Assembly (NCBI RefSeq): GCF_016881005.1
Contig: NZ_JACOPV010000010.1
Location: 1 to 64,000 of the forward strand
DNA from: Pseudomonas arcuscaelestis
GTDB lineage: Bacteria > Pseudomonadota > Gammaproteobacteria > Pseudomonadales > Pseudomonadaceae
DNA length: 64,000 bases
Reading direction: 5' to 3'
A program made the position numbers and the translations under genes. Below are positions 16,003 to 24,829 of the stretch, in pieces; position 1 is the stretch's first letter, and each line of letters begins with the position of its first letter. The notes beneath the pieces were generated by a model. It was not told the DNA's origin. It saw nothing but the letters and a program-made list of their open reading frames with translations, and ran no database searches.

Positions 16003-17201
16003 CAGATTGCGAACTCCTCGTTACGCTCGAAGCTGTCCGGTAAACCGAAAGCCTTCAGTCCACCGACCGCCTCGATGCTGTTGCGCACGAAGCGGTCATC
16101 CACCAGGTCGCGGGCAGTCTGCTGCGGATCAAGACCGGCGAGAAAGCCCTTGTCACCTTCAATCAAAGTGTTTTGCAAGCGTCGCACCAATTCCTCGGTA
16201 TAACTGGGGAAGGGATAGGGCTGGAAGTCGATGCGTTTTTCGTCCCACTGCGCATGTTCAATTGCACCACTGGCGATATAGCGGGCCCGCGCTTCGGCAG
16301 ACGGTGCCAACACCTGGCTGAGCACCTGCGGCGTGTGTGGGGTATAGCGGTTGGGACCCGCCTTGGACAACAGCGCCGCTGCTTCGGCGCGATGATCCCG
16401 CGTCCACAGCTGGGCTTTGACAATGGCGTTGACGACCTTCTGCGACCACTCCGGGCGGTTGTTGAGGTCATGCTCGTGCATGAACACAACGCAACAGGCG
16501 TGATTGCGCCAGATGTCACCGGTAAAGCGCTGCACCCGACCCACCTTGAGGTCTTCGGCCAGGGCGTTGAAGGGCTCGGCGACGATGTAGCCGGCAATAC
16601 GCTTGCTGGCCAATGCCGGCGGCATATCCGACGGCGGCAGCACCACCAGGTTCACCTCGTTGGCCGCAAGCTCGGCGCTGGTCGGTTTCGACACCGGGGT
16701 CAGGCCGTGATCACGGAACAGCTGCTGCACCACAACGTTGTGAATCGAATACCAGAACGGAATCGCTACGGTTTGCCCGCCGAGTTGCTTGACCTCGGTA
16801 ATATTCGGGGCCACGGTCAGACCCGAGCCACCGACATGGTTCCAGGCCACCACCTTGGCCGGCACCTTACTGCCATAGCGCGCCCATACGGTCATCGGCG
16901 ACAGCAGGTGAATCACGTTGACCTGACCGGAAATGAATGCCTCGATCACCTGCGCCCAACTGCGCAACAGCACCGGCCGCTCGGCCTTGATGCCCTCGGC
17001 CTCGAACAGGCCGTTGTTGTGCGCCACCAGCAAAGGGGTGGCATCGGTGATGGGCAAGTAGCCAATACGCACTGGCGCATCCGGATCGCTGGCCGCCCGT
17101 GCCTGCAGGCTGCTCAGCAGCGGCATGGCACCGCCAGCAGTCAGCAAGGCGCTGAGTTTGATGAAGTCACGACGAGTGTGGGTGAAGTCGTCCAGGCACA
17201 T
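16002..17201 (-). CDS. ABC transporter substrate-binding protein, Tat-exported (SsuA/NrtA type)
   Basis: The 399-residue protein starts with a twin-arginine signal (TRRDFIKLSALLTAGGAM, residues 9-26) and AQ/ARA cleavage region near 35. The mature domain begins VRIGYLPITDATPLLVAHNN, the hallmark of NMT1/NrtA-like binding proteins for nitrate, sulfonates or related anions. Its start lies 35 bases inside the upstream ATPase gene, supported by CGGAG before the ATG. Tat export suggests it folds in the cytoplasm. The ligand is not predictable. Confidence 0.88.
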   Translation of the reverse strand: MCLDDFTHTRRDFIKLSALLTAGGAMPLLSSLQARAASDPDAPVRIGYLPITDATPLLVAHNNGLFEAEGIKAERPVLLRSWAQVIEAFISGQVNVIHLLSPMTVWARYGSKVPAKVVAWNHVGGSGLTVAPNITEVKQLGGQTVAIPFWYSIHNVVVQQLFRDHGLTPVSKPTSAELAANEVNLVVLPPSDMPPALASKRIAGYIVAEPFNALAEDLKVGRVQRFTGDIWRNHACCVVFMHEHDLNNRPEWSQKVVNAIVKAQLWTRDHRAEAAALLSKAGPNRYTPHTPQVLSQVLAPSAEARARYIASGAIEHAQWDEKRIDFQPYPFPSYTEELVRRLQNTLIEGDKGFLAGLDPQQTARDLVDDRFVRNSIEAVGGLKAFGLPDSFERNEEFAI

Positions 17202-18015
17202 GGGCAGTCTCCGACGGCAGCGGCAAAGGTTCAGGAGTAGGTTCAGGTGTGCGGCTGGCCCGCCGAAGGGTTTTGAGGATGTCGATACGCAACGCGCCCA
17301 GTTCCTCGACCCGCTGCGCGCGGGGTTGCGGCAGGTCGATGTGCCATTGGCCGAGAGTGCGCGCCGGGTGGTTGCCCAGTAGCAGCACGCGATCGGACAG
17401 CAGCAAGGCTTCGTCGATATCGTGGGTAATCAGGATCGCCGCGGTATTGTGCTGGGCGATCAGTTGCAGCAGCAGTTGTTGCATGTCGGCGCGCGTCACT
17501 TCATCGAGGGCACCGAAAGGTTCATCGAGCAGCAGTACTTGCGGTTGTCGCGCCAGGCAACGGGCCAGCGCGGTGCGCTGGGCCATGCCACCGGAAAGCT
17601 GCGCCGGATACTGTTCGCGGGCATGCTGCAAACCCACTGCTTCAATAGCGTGGTCGATCCGCGTGCGCCGCTCGCTGGCAGTAACCTTCGGTTGCCGGGC
17701 GAAATCCAGGCCGAAGGCGACATTCTTTTCCAGGCTCAGCCAAGGCAACAGGCTGGGGTCCTGAAAGGCTACGGCCAACCGTGGGTGCGGCCCGTGCAGC
17801 GGCTCACCCAACAGGCTGACACTGCCACTGCGCGCCTGCTGCAGCCCAGCCAGCACCCGCAGCAGGCTCGACTTACCAACACCACTGGGGCCGAGAAGGG
17901 TGATCACTTCACCCGGTGCCAGTTGCAGGTCGAAGTCCTCCAGCACACTTTGCCAGCCTTGCTCACGCGGGTAACCTAGACTGATTGCGCGGGCTTCGAG
18001 CAATACTTGGGTCAT
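17167..18015 (-). CDS. ABC transporter ATP-binding protein (SsuB/TauB family)
   Basis: The 282-residue ATPase shows Walker A GPSGVGKSS (about 43-51), Q-loop FQDPSLLPW, signature LSGGMAQR, Walker B VLLLDEP and the switch histidine in ILITHDIDEA. The C-terminal tail is proline-rich (TPEPTPEPLPLPSE) and overlaps the next gene, unusual for the family. It overlaps the acyl-CoA-dehydrogenase-like gene by four bases (ATGA). It powers the importer encoded by the next two genes. Confidence 0.92.
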   Translation of the reverse strand: MTQVLLEARAISLGYPREQGWQSVLEDFDLQLAPGEVITLLGPSGVGKSSLLRVLAGLQQARSGSVSLLGEPLHGPHPRLAVAFQDPSLLPWLSLEKNVAFGLDFARQPKVTASERRTRIDHAIEAVGLQHAREQYPAQLSGGMAQRTALARCLARQPQVLLLDEPFGALDEVTRADMQQLLLQLIAQHNTAAILITHDIDEALLLSDRVLLLGNHPARTLGQWHIDLPQPRAQRVEELGALRIDILKTLRRASRTPEPTPEPLPLPSETAHVPGRLHPHSS

Positions 18016-19073
18016 ACCGCCGACGCCTGGCGCTGCAGTTCGGTACGCAGTTGCACAAGGCTTGGGGTAACGATCGGCACGAATGCCGACTCACGCCAAC
18101 GCCGCGCGAAACCTGCACCATACGCACTCAAGTAAGCCTTGCCACCGCTGGCCTGCAACTCAAGCTGTACGGCATCGGCGGCTGTTTCAGCCAGGGTGAT
18201 GCGCACCTTGAACAATGCCGCTGGCTGGCCCTGGAAGCGCCCATCGAGCAAGCCATTTTTCAACTCGACAACGGTGTTTTCCAGGCGCTCCTGCAGCACA
18301 CTCAAGGTCTCGCCGAGAAGCGAACACGTGCCCTGCAGATGCGCCTCAACTTCACGTAACGACCGCCGTGCCAAGCCGACGGCCATGCCACATTGCAGGC
18401 CCAGGAACGAAGGGCGAACCGCCGGTAGAAACTGCCTGGCATTCTCATGCAACAGCCAGTCGCTGCTGATGGCTACCTGTTCGAAGTTCAAGGCCGCGGT
18501 ATTGCTCGATTGCAGCCCCATCAATTGCAGGTCATCCGAGCGCGAAAGCCCAGCTGCGGTGTCGGGGATGGCCAATACGAAGGGGGAAGCGCCCTCTTGT
18601 TCAATCGCCGCAGCCACTACAAAGCCGCCCTTGCGCAGGTTGGTAACCCAATGCAAGCGGCCGTCCAGGGTCCAGCCCTGCTCACCGGCAAGCCCCCTGA
18701 CCTGTAATGCTTCGATACCGGATAGATACTTCATGGCGTTGGACAGTCCGGTAGCGCCGGCCAGTTCGCCGCTGAGCAGGCCAGGCAGCAGACGCTCGCG
18801 CAAGGCACTGTTGGGGCTGTGCAACAGGTATTCGATGAAGGCACGCTGACCCCAGAACACAAAGGCTGCAGCCAATGAATGGCTAGCCACGTTGGCGACG
18901 GTTTCCACCGCGTCGGCCACCGAGCCACCGCTGCCGCCCTGGGCTGGATCAATGCCAACACGCAACACCTGTGCTGCCGCCAGTTGTCCCAGCACTTCCT
19001 GCGGATCGCAGTGCCCCAGATCGAGGGCTTCGGCCTGTGCATCCAGCCACGTGACCAATGCAGGATCGAGCAT
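18012..19073 (-). CDS. Acyl-CoA dehydrogenase-fold flavoprotein
   Basis: At 353 residues this has the acyl-CoA dehydrogenase architecture: an N-terminal helical part, a beta middle domain (LDGRLHWVTNLRKGGFVVAAA), and a C-terminal helical domain with ASGGKAYLSAYG. In organosulfur clusters proteins of this fold (SfnB/DszC type) act as flavin-dependent monooxygenases rather than beta-oxidation enzymes, which suits its position ahead of an SsuABC-type importer. The usual catalytic glutamate of true dehydrogenases could not be identified. GGAG 8 bases before ATG supports the start. Confidence 0.8.
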   Translation of the reverse strand: MLDPALVTWLDAQAEALDLGHCDPQEVLGQLAAAQVLRVGIDPAQGGSGGSVADAVETVANVASHSLAAAFVFWGQRAFIEYLLHSPNSALRERLLPGLLSGELAGATGLSNAMKYLSGIEALQVRGLAGEQGWTLDGRLHWVTNLRKGGFVVAAAIEQEGASPFVLAIPDTAAGLSRSDDLQLMGLQSSNTAALNFEQVAISSDWLLHENARQFLPAVRPSFLGLQCGMAVGLARRSLREVEAHLQGTCSLLGETLSVLQERLENTVVELKNGLLDGRFQGQPAALFKVRITLAETAADAVQLELQASGGKAYLSAYGAGFARRWRESAFVPIVTPSLVQLRTELQRQASAV

Positions 19074-19125
19074 GTCGTTTACTCCTTTAAAAAAAGCGCC
19101 AGCCTGCGCCGGCGCCCAGGGATCG

Positions 19126-19683
19126 TTATGCCGAAGGCTGCCAGCGGTACTTGCTCAGCTCATCATTGAGCGGCGTCTGGGCAAACACATTAGCAAAGTT
19201 GCACAGGGTGGCGAGGCTCACGCCGAGAATCACCTCCAGAGCGTGGCCTTCACCATAACCAGCGTCGCGAAAAGCGCTGTACGCGGCATCACTCACATTG
19301 CCGCGGGTAGCGATAACTTCACGGGTGAACGCGGCCAGGGCTTCGAGTTTTTCCTGCGGCAGTTCTCCACGGGCGCGCAGAGCATCGACCACCTCTTGCG
19401 GCAGCTTGGCCTTGTTCAGGGCCACGGCCGTATGGCCGGCCACACAGAAGTCGCAACCGTGATTGGTGGCCGCCACCAGTTGCACCACTTCGCGCTCGGC
19501 CAGATTCAGTTCAGCCTTGCCGTTGAGGGCCGAAACGGTAACGTAGGTTTCCAGCGCGGCCGGGGCATTGGCCAACACGCCCAGCAGGTTGGGAATGAAG
19601 CCGGAATTTTTCTGGGCGTTTTCCAGAAAAGGGCGAGCAGCTTCAGGGGCGCTTTGCAGCGTGTGTAGAGTAATGCGCGACAT
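19126..19683 (-). CDS. Carboxymuconolactone decarboxylase / AhpD-like protein
   Basis: A 185-residue protein of the AhpD-like fold. It carries the redox motif C77-x-x-C80 followed by H84 (GCDFCVAGH), as in alkylhydroperoxidase D. Members reduce peroxides or serve with flavin enzymes. It is the first gene of a six-gene minus-strand run leading through the acyl-CoA-dehydrogenase-like gene, ABC importer and TonB receptor. A CAGGAG ribosome site precedes the ATG. Peroxide protection next to a flavin oxygenase is a plausible role but is inferred. Confidence 0.87.
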   Translation of the reverse strand: MSRITLHTLQSAPEAARPFLENAQKNSGFIPNLLGVLANAPAALETYVTVSALNGKAELNLAEREVVQLVAATNHGCDFCVAGHTAVALNKAKLPQEVVDALRARGELPQEKLEALAAFTREVIATRGNVSDAAYSAFRDAGYGEGHALEVILGVSLATLCNFANVFAQTPLNDELSKYRWQPSA

Positions 19684-19788
19684 GGTGTGGTCTCCTGCAT
19701 ACTAGGGTGTCGCACAAGTCTGTTGGTTATAAGAAATACCTTCCATATTCTAGAGTCGCTATTACTTGCTCCTGAGTCTTTCCATTAG

Positions 19789-20700
19789 ATGATTTCATCC
19801 AGCCCTGTTGTCGATTGGTTATTAGAAAGCCTTGAGCTAGACGCCAGCCTGTTCCATGTCGGGCGCTACTGTGGTGGTTGGCACGCCAGCACCCACGGTT
19901 TGGCACGGGCCAGCTTTCACCTCGTGGTGCAAGGACATTGCTGGCTGCATATCGCCAGTCAGCCCCAGGCCTTGGCCCTTGAGGCCGGTGATGCCGTGTT
20001 CCTGCTGCGCGACCTTGAGTACCGGCTTTCTGGTACTGGCGACTGCGAACTGGCGCTGCAGCTACCGCGCATGGCCATGCTGCCGCTGGACAGCGGAGCC
20101 AACGACGGTGTGGGATTGGTGTGCGGGTTCTTTCACTTTCAGCCTGGGCTCTCGTCGCTGATCATCGACGGCCTTCCCGACTGGACTATCCTGCGTGCCG
20201 GTGACCCGGCGTTGAGCGCCGCAACCGCCCTGTTCGAGCTGATCCTCGCTGAATGCCAGCGTCAGCCCGCGCCCTCCTCGGCCTTGCTCGAACGCCTGAG
20301 TCATTTGCTGTTTCTCTATGTGCTGCGCCAGCAAGTCCAAGCTGATCTGCCAATGGCCGGCCTGGTAACCCTGGCGCGCCACCCGCAGTTCGCTGCGCTG
20401 GTAGAGCAACTGATCGCACACCCGGAGCAGCCCTGGCCGCTGGAAAGCATGGCCGCCTGCACCGGCCTGTCGCGCTCGGCCTTCTTCAAGCGTTTCAGCG
20501 AACTGGCCGGGCAATCGCCTGGACAAGTGTTGCTGGCGCTGCGCATGCGCCATGCCTGCCAATTGCTCAAGGCCCACAACACCGTCGAACAGGTATGCGC
20601 TAGCGTGGGCTATCAATCTATTGCGGCTTTTACCCGCGCCTTTGGCAAGGCCATGGGTGTACAGCCGGGCGCTTACCGGCGTCAGCATGAGGGGCGCTGA
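19789..20700 (+). CDS. AraC-family transcriptional regulator
   Basis: A 303-residue AraC protein with an N-terminal cupin sensor (LVVQGHCWLHIASQP, LEAGDAVFLLRD) and a C-terminal double helix-turn-helix (about 205-300). The latter contains WPLESMAACTGLSRSAFFKR and VGYQSIAAFTRAFGKAMG. It is divergent from the AhpD-like gene across 105 bases and most likely regulates that uptake cluster. Effector unknown. Confidence 0.9.
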   Translation: MISSSPVVDWLLESLELDASLFHVGRYCGGWHASTHGLARASFHLVVQGHCWLHIASQPQALALEAGDAVFLLRDLEYRLSGTGDCELALQLPRMAMLPLDSGANDGVGLVCGFFHFQPGLSSLIIDGLPDWTILRAGDPALSAATALFELILAECQRQPAPSSALLERLSHLLFLYVLRQQVQADLPMAGLVTLARHPQFAALVEQLIAHPEQPWPLESMAACTGLSRSAFFKRFSELAGQSPGQVLLALRMRHACQLLKAHNTVEQVCASVGYQSIAAFTRAFGKAMGVQPGAYRRQHEGR

Positions 20701-20830
20701 AACAATCACCGCTCTGTAGTCGAACTCAGGCCAATTTAGGCACCAGAGTCCGTACTGGAAGGTTCTGGTTGTTGTAAATGTTTACCCTCATTCTGCTGTT
20801 CCCCACCGTCAGTGCCTTGCACCGGCATTG

Positions 20831-21184
20831 CTACACATCCACCAAAATGTTGAAGCCACCAAAGATCATCCGCTGCCCATCAAACGGCATCGGGTTCTTG
20901 TCCGGCTGCAGGCGTGGGTCTTCCATCATTTTCTTCATCCCAGCATCACGCACCTGTCGAGACGGCCATAGAATCCAGGAAAACACCACGGTTTCATCTG
21001 GTTTGCATTTGACCGCCATCGGAAACGAAGTCAGTTTGCCGTCAGGTACATCATCCCCCCAGCACTCAATAACGCGCTGGGCGCCGCACTCCTTGAACAC
21101 CACCGCCGCTTCCTCGGCATGCTGCTTAAATTGCTCCCGATTGGCAGTAGGTACGGCGATCACAAAACCATCGACATAAGACAT
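20831..21184 (-). CDS. DUF1428 family protein
   Basis: A 117-residue protein with the DUF1428 pattern: MSYVDGFVIAVPTANREQF at the start, ECWGDDVPDGKLTSFP, then VVFSWILWPSRQVRDAG and MPFDGQRMIFGGFN. This is a small dimeric alpha-beta barrel (YciI/ABM-like) fold with no assigned reaction. ACAGGAG precedes the ATG at normal distance. It appears monocistronic. Confidence 0.93.
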   Translation of the reverse strand: MSYVDGFVIAVPTANREQFKQHAEEAAVVFKECGAQRVIECWGDDVPDGKLTSFPMAVKCKPDETVVFSWILWPSRQVRDAGMKKMMEDPRLQPDKNPMPFDGQRMIFGGFNILVDV

Positions 21185-21356
21185 AGCGTGTTCTCCTGTG
21201 CAGGGATTGAAGCGATCCGTTCGATCTATGCAGTAGTCGATTCACAGCGCACTGTTTCGACACAGCCAGACGGACACCGACAAGCGGTACGGCATTCTTT
21301 GCATTCCTAGTGAGAGAAGCGCCAGCACCTAGCCCTGACCGCACCGACCTTTGCAC

Positions 21357-22247
21357 TCAATCACTACGCCCAGACAAAAAGTTGACTAACTGACGACCGT
21401 GACTGCTGAGCGACGCCCATCCCCGAATGCACAAGCGCAGTTCAAGGGTGGCCCACCCCTCTTCGAGTAACACCATGCGTACCGGCAGCTCCTGCTCCAT
21501 GCGCAGCGCAATGGCCTGCGGCAGCATGGCAATACCAGCCCGTTGGGCAACCAGTTGGGCGATGGCTTCGAAGCTCGGCGCACGCACGCGAATATGCAGG
21601 GGCATGGCTTCTTTGATGGCCCGTTCTTCGACAAAGCGCTGCATGGCCCGCTCGGCCGGCATGCCAATGAAGGGATAGCCCAAGGCGTCGCGCAAGCGGG
21701 TCTGCTCGCGCTCTGCCAAAGGGTGCTCATGAGGCACCAGCATCACCAAGCGTTCATTGCAAAAGGGCAATGACATCACCCCATCGCTGATGACACTGCC
21801 ATCAAACACACCTATCTCGCATTCACCAGAAAGCACCGCACGCATCACGTCCGCGCTTCTGAATTCGCTCAACTGCAAGTCAACCTCGGGATAGTCGGCA
21901 AGAAACTTTCCCAGCACCGCAGGTAACAGACTGCTGGTGGTCACGGTGGTTGCGGCCAGCCGCAAAGTGATACGGCGCTGTCCGGCAAGTTCCTTGAGTA
22001 TGTCTTGCAGCTTTTGCGCTTCGGCCAGCACGCTGCCGGCCGCTTCCAGCACCAGGCGGCCGGCCGGGGTGAGCTGCATGCCGTCGGCCTTGCGGGTGAA
22101 CAGGATGACGCCACAGCGCTCTTCCAGCAGGCGCAGTCGCGTGCTGGCGGCTGAGACGGCAACCGGGATGCTGGCGGCGGCCTTGCTCAAGCTGCCGGAA
22201 GTGGAAATGGCCGTGAGCAGGCGCAAATCAGCAAGATCAAAGTGCAC
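21357..22247 (-). CDS. LysR-family transcriptional regulator
   Basis: LysR regulator of about 296 residues. The GTG at 22247 gives the standard N-terminus (VHFDLADLRLLTAISTSGSL, then SKAAASIPVAVSAAS) and is preferred; an upstream start at 22310 would add 21 unusual residues. The effector domain follows from about residue 90 (ITLRLAATTVTTSSLLP). It faces away from the DMT transporter gene over a short divergent region and probably controls it. Confidence 0.87.
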   Translation of the reverse strand: MHFDLADLRLLTAISTSGSLSKAAASIPVAVSAASTRLRLLEERCGVILFTRKADGMQLTPAGRLVLEAAGSVLAEAQKLQDILKELAGQRRITLRLAATTVTTSSLLPAVLGKFLADYPEVDLQLSEFRSADVMRAVLSGECEIGVFDGSVISDGVMSLPFCNERLVMLVPHEHPLAEREQTRLRDALGYPFIGMPAERAMQRFVEERAIKEAMPLHIRVRAPSFEAIAQLVAQRAGIAMLPQAIALRMEQELPVRMVLLEEGWATLELRLCIRGWASLSSHGRQLVNFLSGRSD

Positions 22248-22351
22248 AAGGTTTCTCTTTTGGCGAAGGCCACGTTCGTAGAAATGCGATTCTGCGCCAA
22301 CGGCGTTCACTTTAGAATAACCCCAATGAACCTTTCTTTATCAGGCCGCCA

Positions 22352-23323
22352 ATGAATCGTTTGCGTGGATTGTTCCAGCGTTGTGTCCAGAACGGCAGCC
22401 TGTTTGCGGTGTTGTCGGCATTGGGTTTCAGCCTCAAGGCTATTTTCGTCAAGCTGTCCTACGCCGACAGCCAGGTGGATGCAATCACCCTGTTGGCCAT
22501 GCGCATGGGGCTGTCTCTGCCACTGTTTGCCTGGCTGGTATGGGCCAGCCGCGGCCCAAGCAATGCACCGCTGGGTCTTGGTGATGGTGTGCGGGTAATG
22601 CTCTTGGGGCTGTTCGGCTATTACTTGGCGAGCTTGTTCGACTTCTATGGTTTGCAGTACATCAGCGCCGGCCTTGAGCGGCTTATTCTGTTCATCTACC
22701 CGACCCTGGTATTGATCTTTCAAGCCATTGCCCTGCGAGAGCGCCCTACCCCGCGCACGCTGGCGGCGATGGGTTTGTGCTATTTGGGCCTGGGCATCGC
22801 CTTCGTGCATGACGTCAGCGTTGCCGGCCTGGGTGGTCAGGTGATACTAGGCGCGGCGTGGGTGTTTGCGAGTGCGGTGACCTATGCGCTGTATTACTCG
22901 GGCACCGGCATCATGCTCAAGCGCATGAGTTCCATGCGCCTGGCCGGGTTGGCTGGCGGCGCTTCGGCGGTGATGGTTCTGGTGCATTACCTATTGGTTG
23001 CCGATTTCAGCGTGCTCTGGCAATTGCCGGGTTCGGTGTGGGTGTATGCCGCCTTGATGGCGCTGGTCTCCACCGTGCTGCCGATCTATTGGGTGGCACT
23101 GGCGATCCAGCGCATGGGCGCTACGCATACTGCTGCCGTCGGAAACCTGGGTCCGGTGTTGACGGTGTTTGCGTCCTGGGCAGTACTGAGCGAAGAAGTT
23201 TCGATCTATCAGATTATCGGCCTGGCCCTGGTGCTGTTTGGCGTCTCCCGTTTGAAGCCGCGCCAGGCAACAACCAAGGCGCGGACAACTGAGCCATCCG
23301 CCACGGTTGCGCAAAAAACATAA
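22352..23323 (+). CDS. EamA/DMT-family transporter
   Basis: A 323-residue membrane protein with ten predicted segments in two EamA repeats. The first repeat begins LFAVLSALGFSLKAIFVKLS and the second begins near WVFASAVTYALYYSGTG. The loop KRMSSMRLAG lies between helices. Family members export amino acids, metabolites or drugs. It is divergent from a LysR regulator, a common arrangement for exporters induced by their substrate. The tail is cytoplasmic and basic. Confidence 0.9.
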   Translation: MNRLRGLFQRCVQNGSLFAVLSALGFSLKAIFVKLSYADSQVDAITLLAMRMGLSLPLFAWLVWASRGPSNAPLGLGDGVRVMLLGLFGYYLASLFDFYGLQYISAGLERLILFIYPTLVLIFQAIALRERPTPRTLAAMGLCYLGLGIAFVHDVSVAGLGGQVILGAAWVFASAVTYALYYSGTGIMLKRMSSMRLAGLAGGASAVMVLVHYLLVADFSVLWQLPGSVWVYAALMALVSTVLPIYWVALAIQRMGATHTAAVGNLGPVLTVFASWAVLSEEVSIYQIIGLALVLFGVSRLKPRQATTKARTTEPSATVAQKT

Positions 23324-23328
23324 TGGAT

Positions 23329-23409
23329 CAGGTCAACTAAACTTCAGGGTTCTGGCGCCGAAAATAGCGCCAGTTTGCCAACAGTAGTTACATCCACTGA
23401 GTTGACCTG
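23329..23409. repeat. Nested inverted repeats with an internal hairpin
   Basis: CAGGTCAACT (23329-23338) and AGTTGACCTG (23400-23409) are perfect 10-bp inverted repeats. Between them CTGGCGC (23352-23358) and GCGCCAG (23367-23373) form a second hairpin followed by TTT, which may terminate the DMT transporter transcript. The outer arms end 13 bases before the carbonic anhydrase start and would include its leader. Confidence 0.6.
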
Positions 23410-23422
23410 AGTACACACCATC

Positions 23423-24175
23423 ATGTGTAAATCATGTGCTTCAACTTCCTCTTCAAACTCAACTGATCGGCGTCGTTTTCTTCGTATTGCCGGACTTGGA
23501 GCAGGCGCCCTGCTGCTCGCCGGCACCCTGCCAGGCAAACTTGCCACGGCAGCCGAGAAAACCTCTACGCCTCCAAAACCTCAAAACGCAATCGGCCCCG
23601 AGCAGGCGTTGCAGCGATTGATAGCGGGCAATGAGCGGTATGTGAGCGGGAATTCGCAAACCCATGACTTCAAGGATGAGCGCGAAGCGTTGGTATCTGG
23701 CCAGAACCCGTTTGTCGCGGTGCTTAGTTGCTCCGACTCACGGATCGCTCCCGAGTATGCGTTCGACACCGCACGCGGCGATCTTTTCGCAATACGTGTA
23801 GCAGGCAACTTCGTCACCGCAGAAGGACTGGCCAGCCTTGAATATGCCGTCGCCGTACTCGGCGCCCCGCTGATCCTGGTGCTGGGTCACGAAAGCTGTG
23901 GCGCCATCGAGGCGGGGATCAAAGCGATTAAAGATCAAACCGTGTTCCCTGGGCACATTCCGAAACTGACTGAGGCGCTCAAACCCTCAATCGAAAAGGT
24001 GCTCAAGCAACCCGGCAATCTGATGGAAAATGCCATCGCACAAAACGTCAAAGACTCGGTCCAGAGTCTCAACAATGCCACGCCACTGCTTACTGAGGCA
24101 CTTGGAAAAGGAACGTTGAAGATAGTCGGTGGCGTCTATCGTTTGAGCACCGGCAAAGTCGAATTGATTGCTTGA
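23423..24175 (+). CDS. Tat-exported beta-carbonic anhydrase
   Basis: The 250-residue protein has a twin-arginine signal (DRRRFLRIAGLGAGALLLAG, residues 15-34) and a beta-class carbonic anhydrase domain. Zinc ligands are C103, H156 and C159 (LSCSDSR, LGHESCG), with the D105-R107 dyad intact. It interconverts carbon dioxide and bicarbonate, here in the periplasm. Export by Tat fits insertion of zinc before transport. The leader contains nested inverted repeats. Confidence 0.92.
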   Translation: MCKSCASTSSSNSTDRRRFLRIAGLGAGALLLAGTLPGKLATAAEKTSTPPKPQNAIGPEQALQRLIAGNERYVSGNSQTHDFKDEREALVSGQNPFVAVLSCSDSRIAPEYAFDTARGDLFAIRVAGNFVTAEGLASLEYAVAVLGAPLILVLGHESCGAIEAGIKAIKDQTVFPGHIPKLTEALKPSIEKVLKQPGNLMENAIAQNVKDSVQSLNNATPLLTEALGKGTLKIVGGVYRLSTGKVELIA

Positions 24176-24252
24176 TCGCAAACCGGGCAAGGAAGTCCGG
24201 CCGACGCATGGGGCTACACTGATTGTCCCAGTCCCGGTTTCGGAGACCTACG

Positions 24253-24732
24253 ATGACCCGTAAAAATACAATATGCCTGTGGTTCGACGGCACGGCGTTG
24301 GACGCTGCGCAATTCTACGCCCAGACCTTCCCCGACAGCGCTGTGGTCGCAGTGAACCACGCCCCAGGCGATTACCCTTCGGGCAAGACCGGCGATGTTT
24401 TGACCGTGGAATTCACGGTGATGGGCATTCCCTGCCTGGGCCTCAATGGAGGCCCCACATTCAAGCACTGCGAAGCGTTCTCCTTTCAAGTAGCGACCGA
24501 CGACCAGGCCGAAACCGATCGCTTCTGGAGTGCGATTGTCAGCAACGGCGGCGAGGAAAGTGTCTGTGGTTGGTGCAGGGACAAGTGGGGTATTTCATGG
24601 CAGATCACACCGCGAATTCTGACCCAGGCAATCACCCATACCGATCGGGCAGCGGCCAAGCGCGCCTTCGAGGCGATGATGGAAATGGGCAAGATAGATA
24701 TTGCGGGGATTGAAGCCGCACTCAAAGGCTGA
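24253..24732 (+). CDS. VOC-superfamily PhnB-like protein
   Basis: From the ATG at 24253, chosen because GGAG lies 8 bases upstream, the product is 159 residues. It matches the PhnB-like domain formerly called 3-demethylubiquinone methyltransferase: ICLWFDGTALDAAQFYAQTF, LTVEFTVMGIPCLGLNGGP, then WGISWQITPRIL. This is a glyoxalase-fold protein; catalysis is not established for the group. Confidence 0.92.
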   Translation: MTRKNTICLWFDGTALDAAQFYAQTFPDSAVVAVNHAPGDYPSGKTGDVLTVEFTVMGIPCLGLNGGPTFKHCEAFSFQVATDDQAETDRFWSAIVSNGGEESVCGWCRDKWGISWQITPRILTQAITHTDRAAAKRAFEAMMEMGKIDIAGIEAALKG

Positions 24733-24748
24733 AGCAGCATTGCACTCG

Positions 24749-24787
24749 ACGGTGAGCAAGGTGAGTCCTTTCACGCTCGCCGTTTTT
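24749..24787 (+). terminator. Rho-independent terminator after the PhnB-like gene
   Basis: ACGGTGAGC (24749-24757) pairs with GCTCGCCGT (24775-24783), one G-T wobble, followed by a T run. It ends plus-strand transcription before the convergent receptor gene. Confidence 0.75.
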
Positions 24788-24829
24788 CTTCTGCGATTAT
24801 CAGGTGCTGGGGGTTACAGGTTTAGCGAC

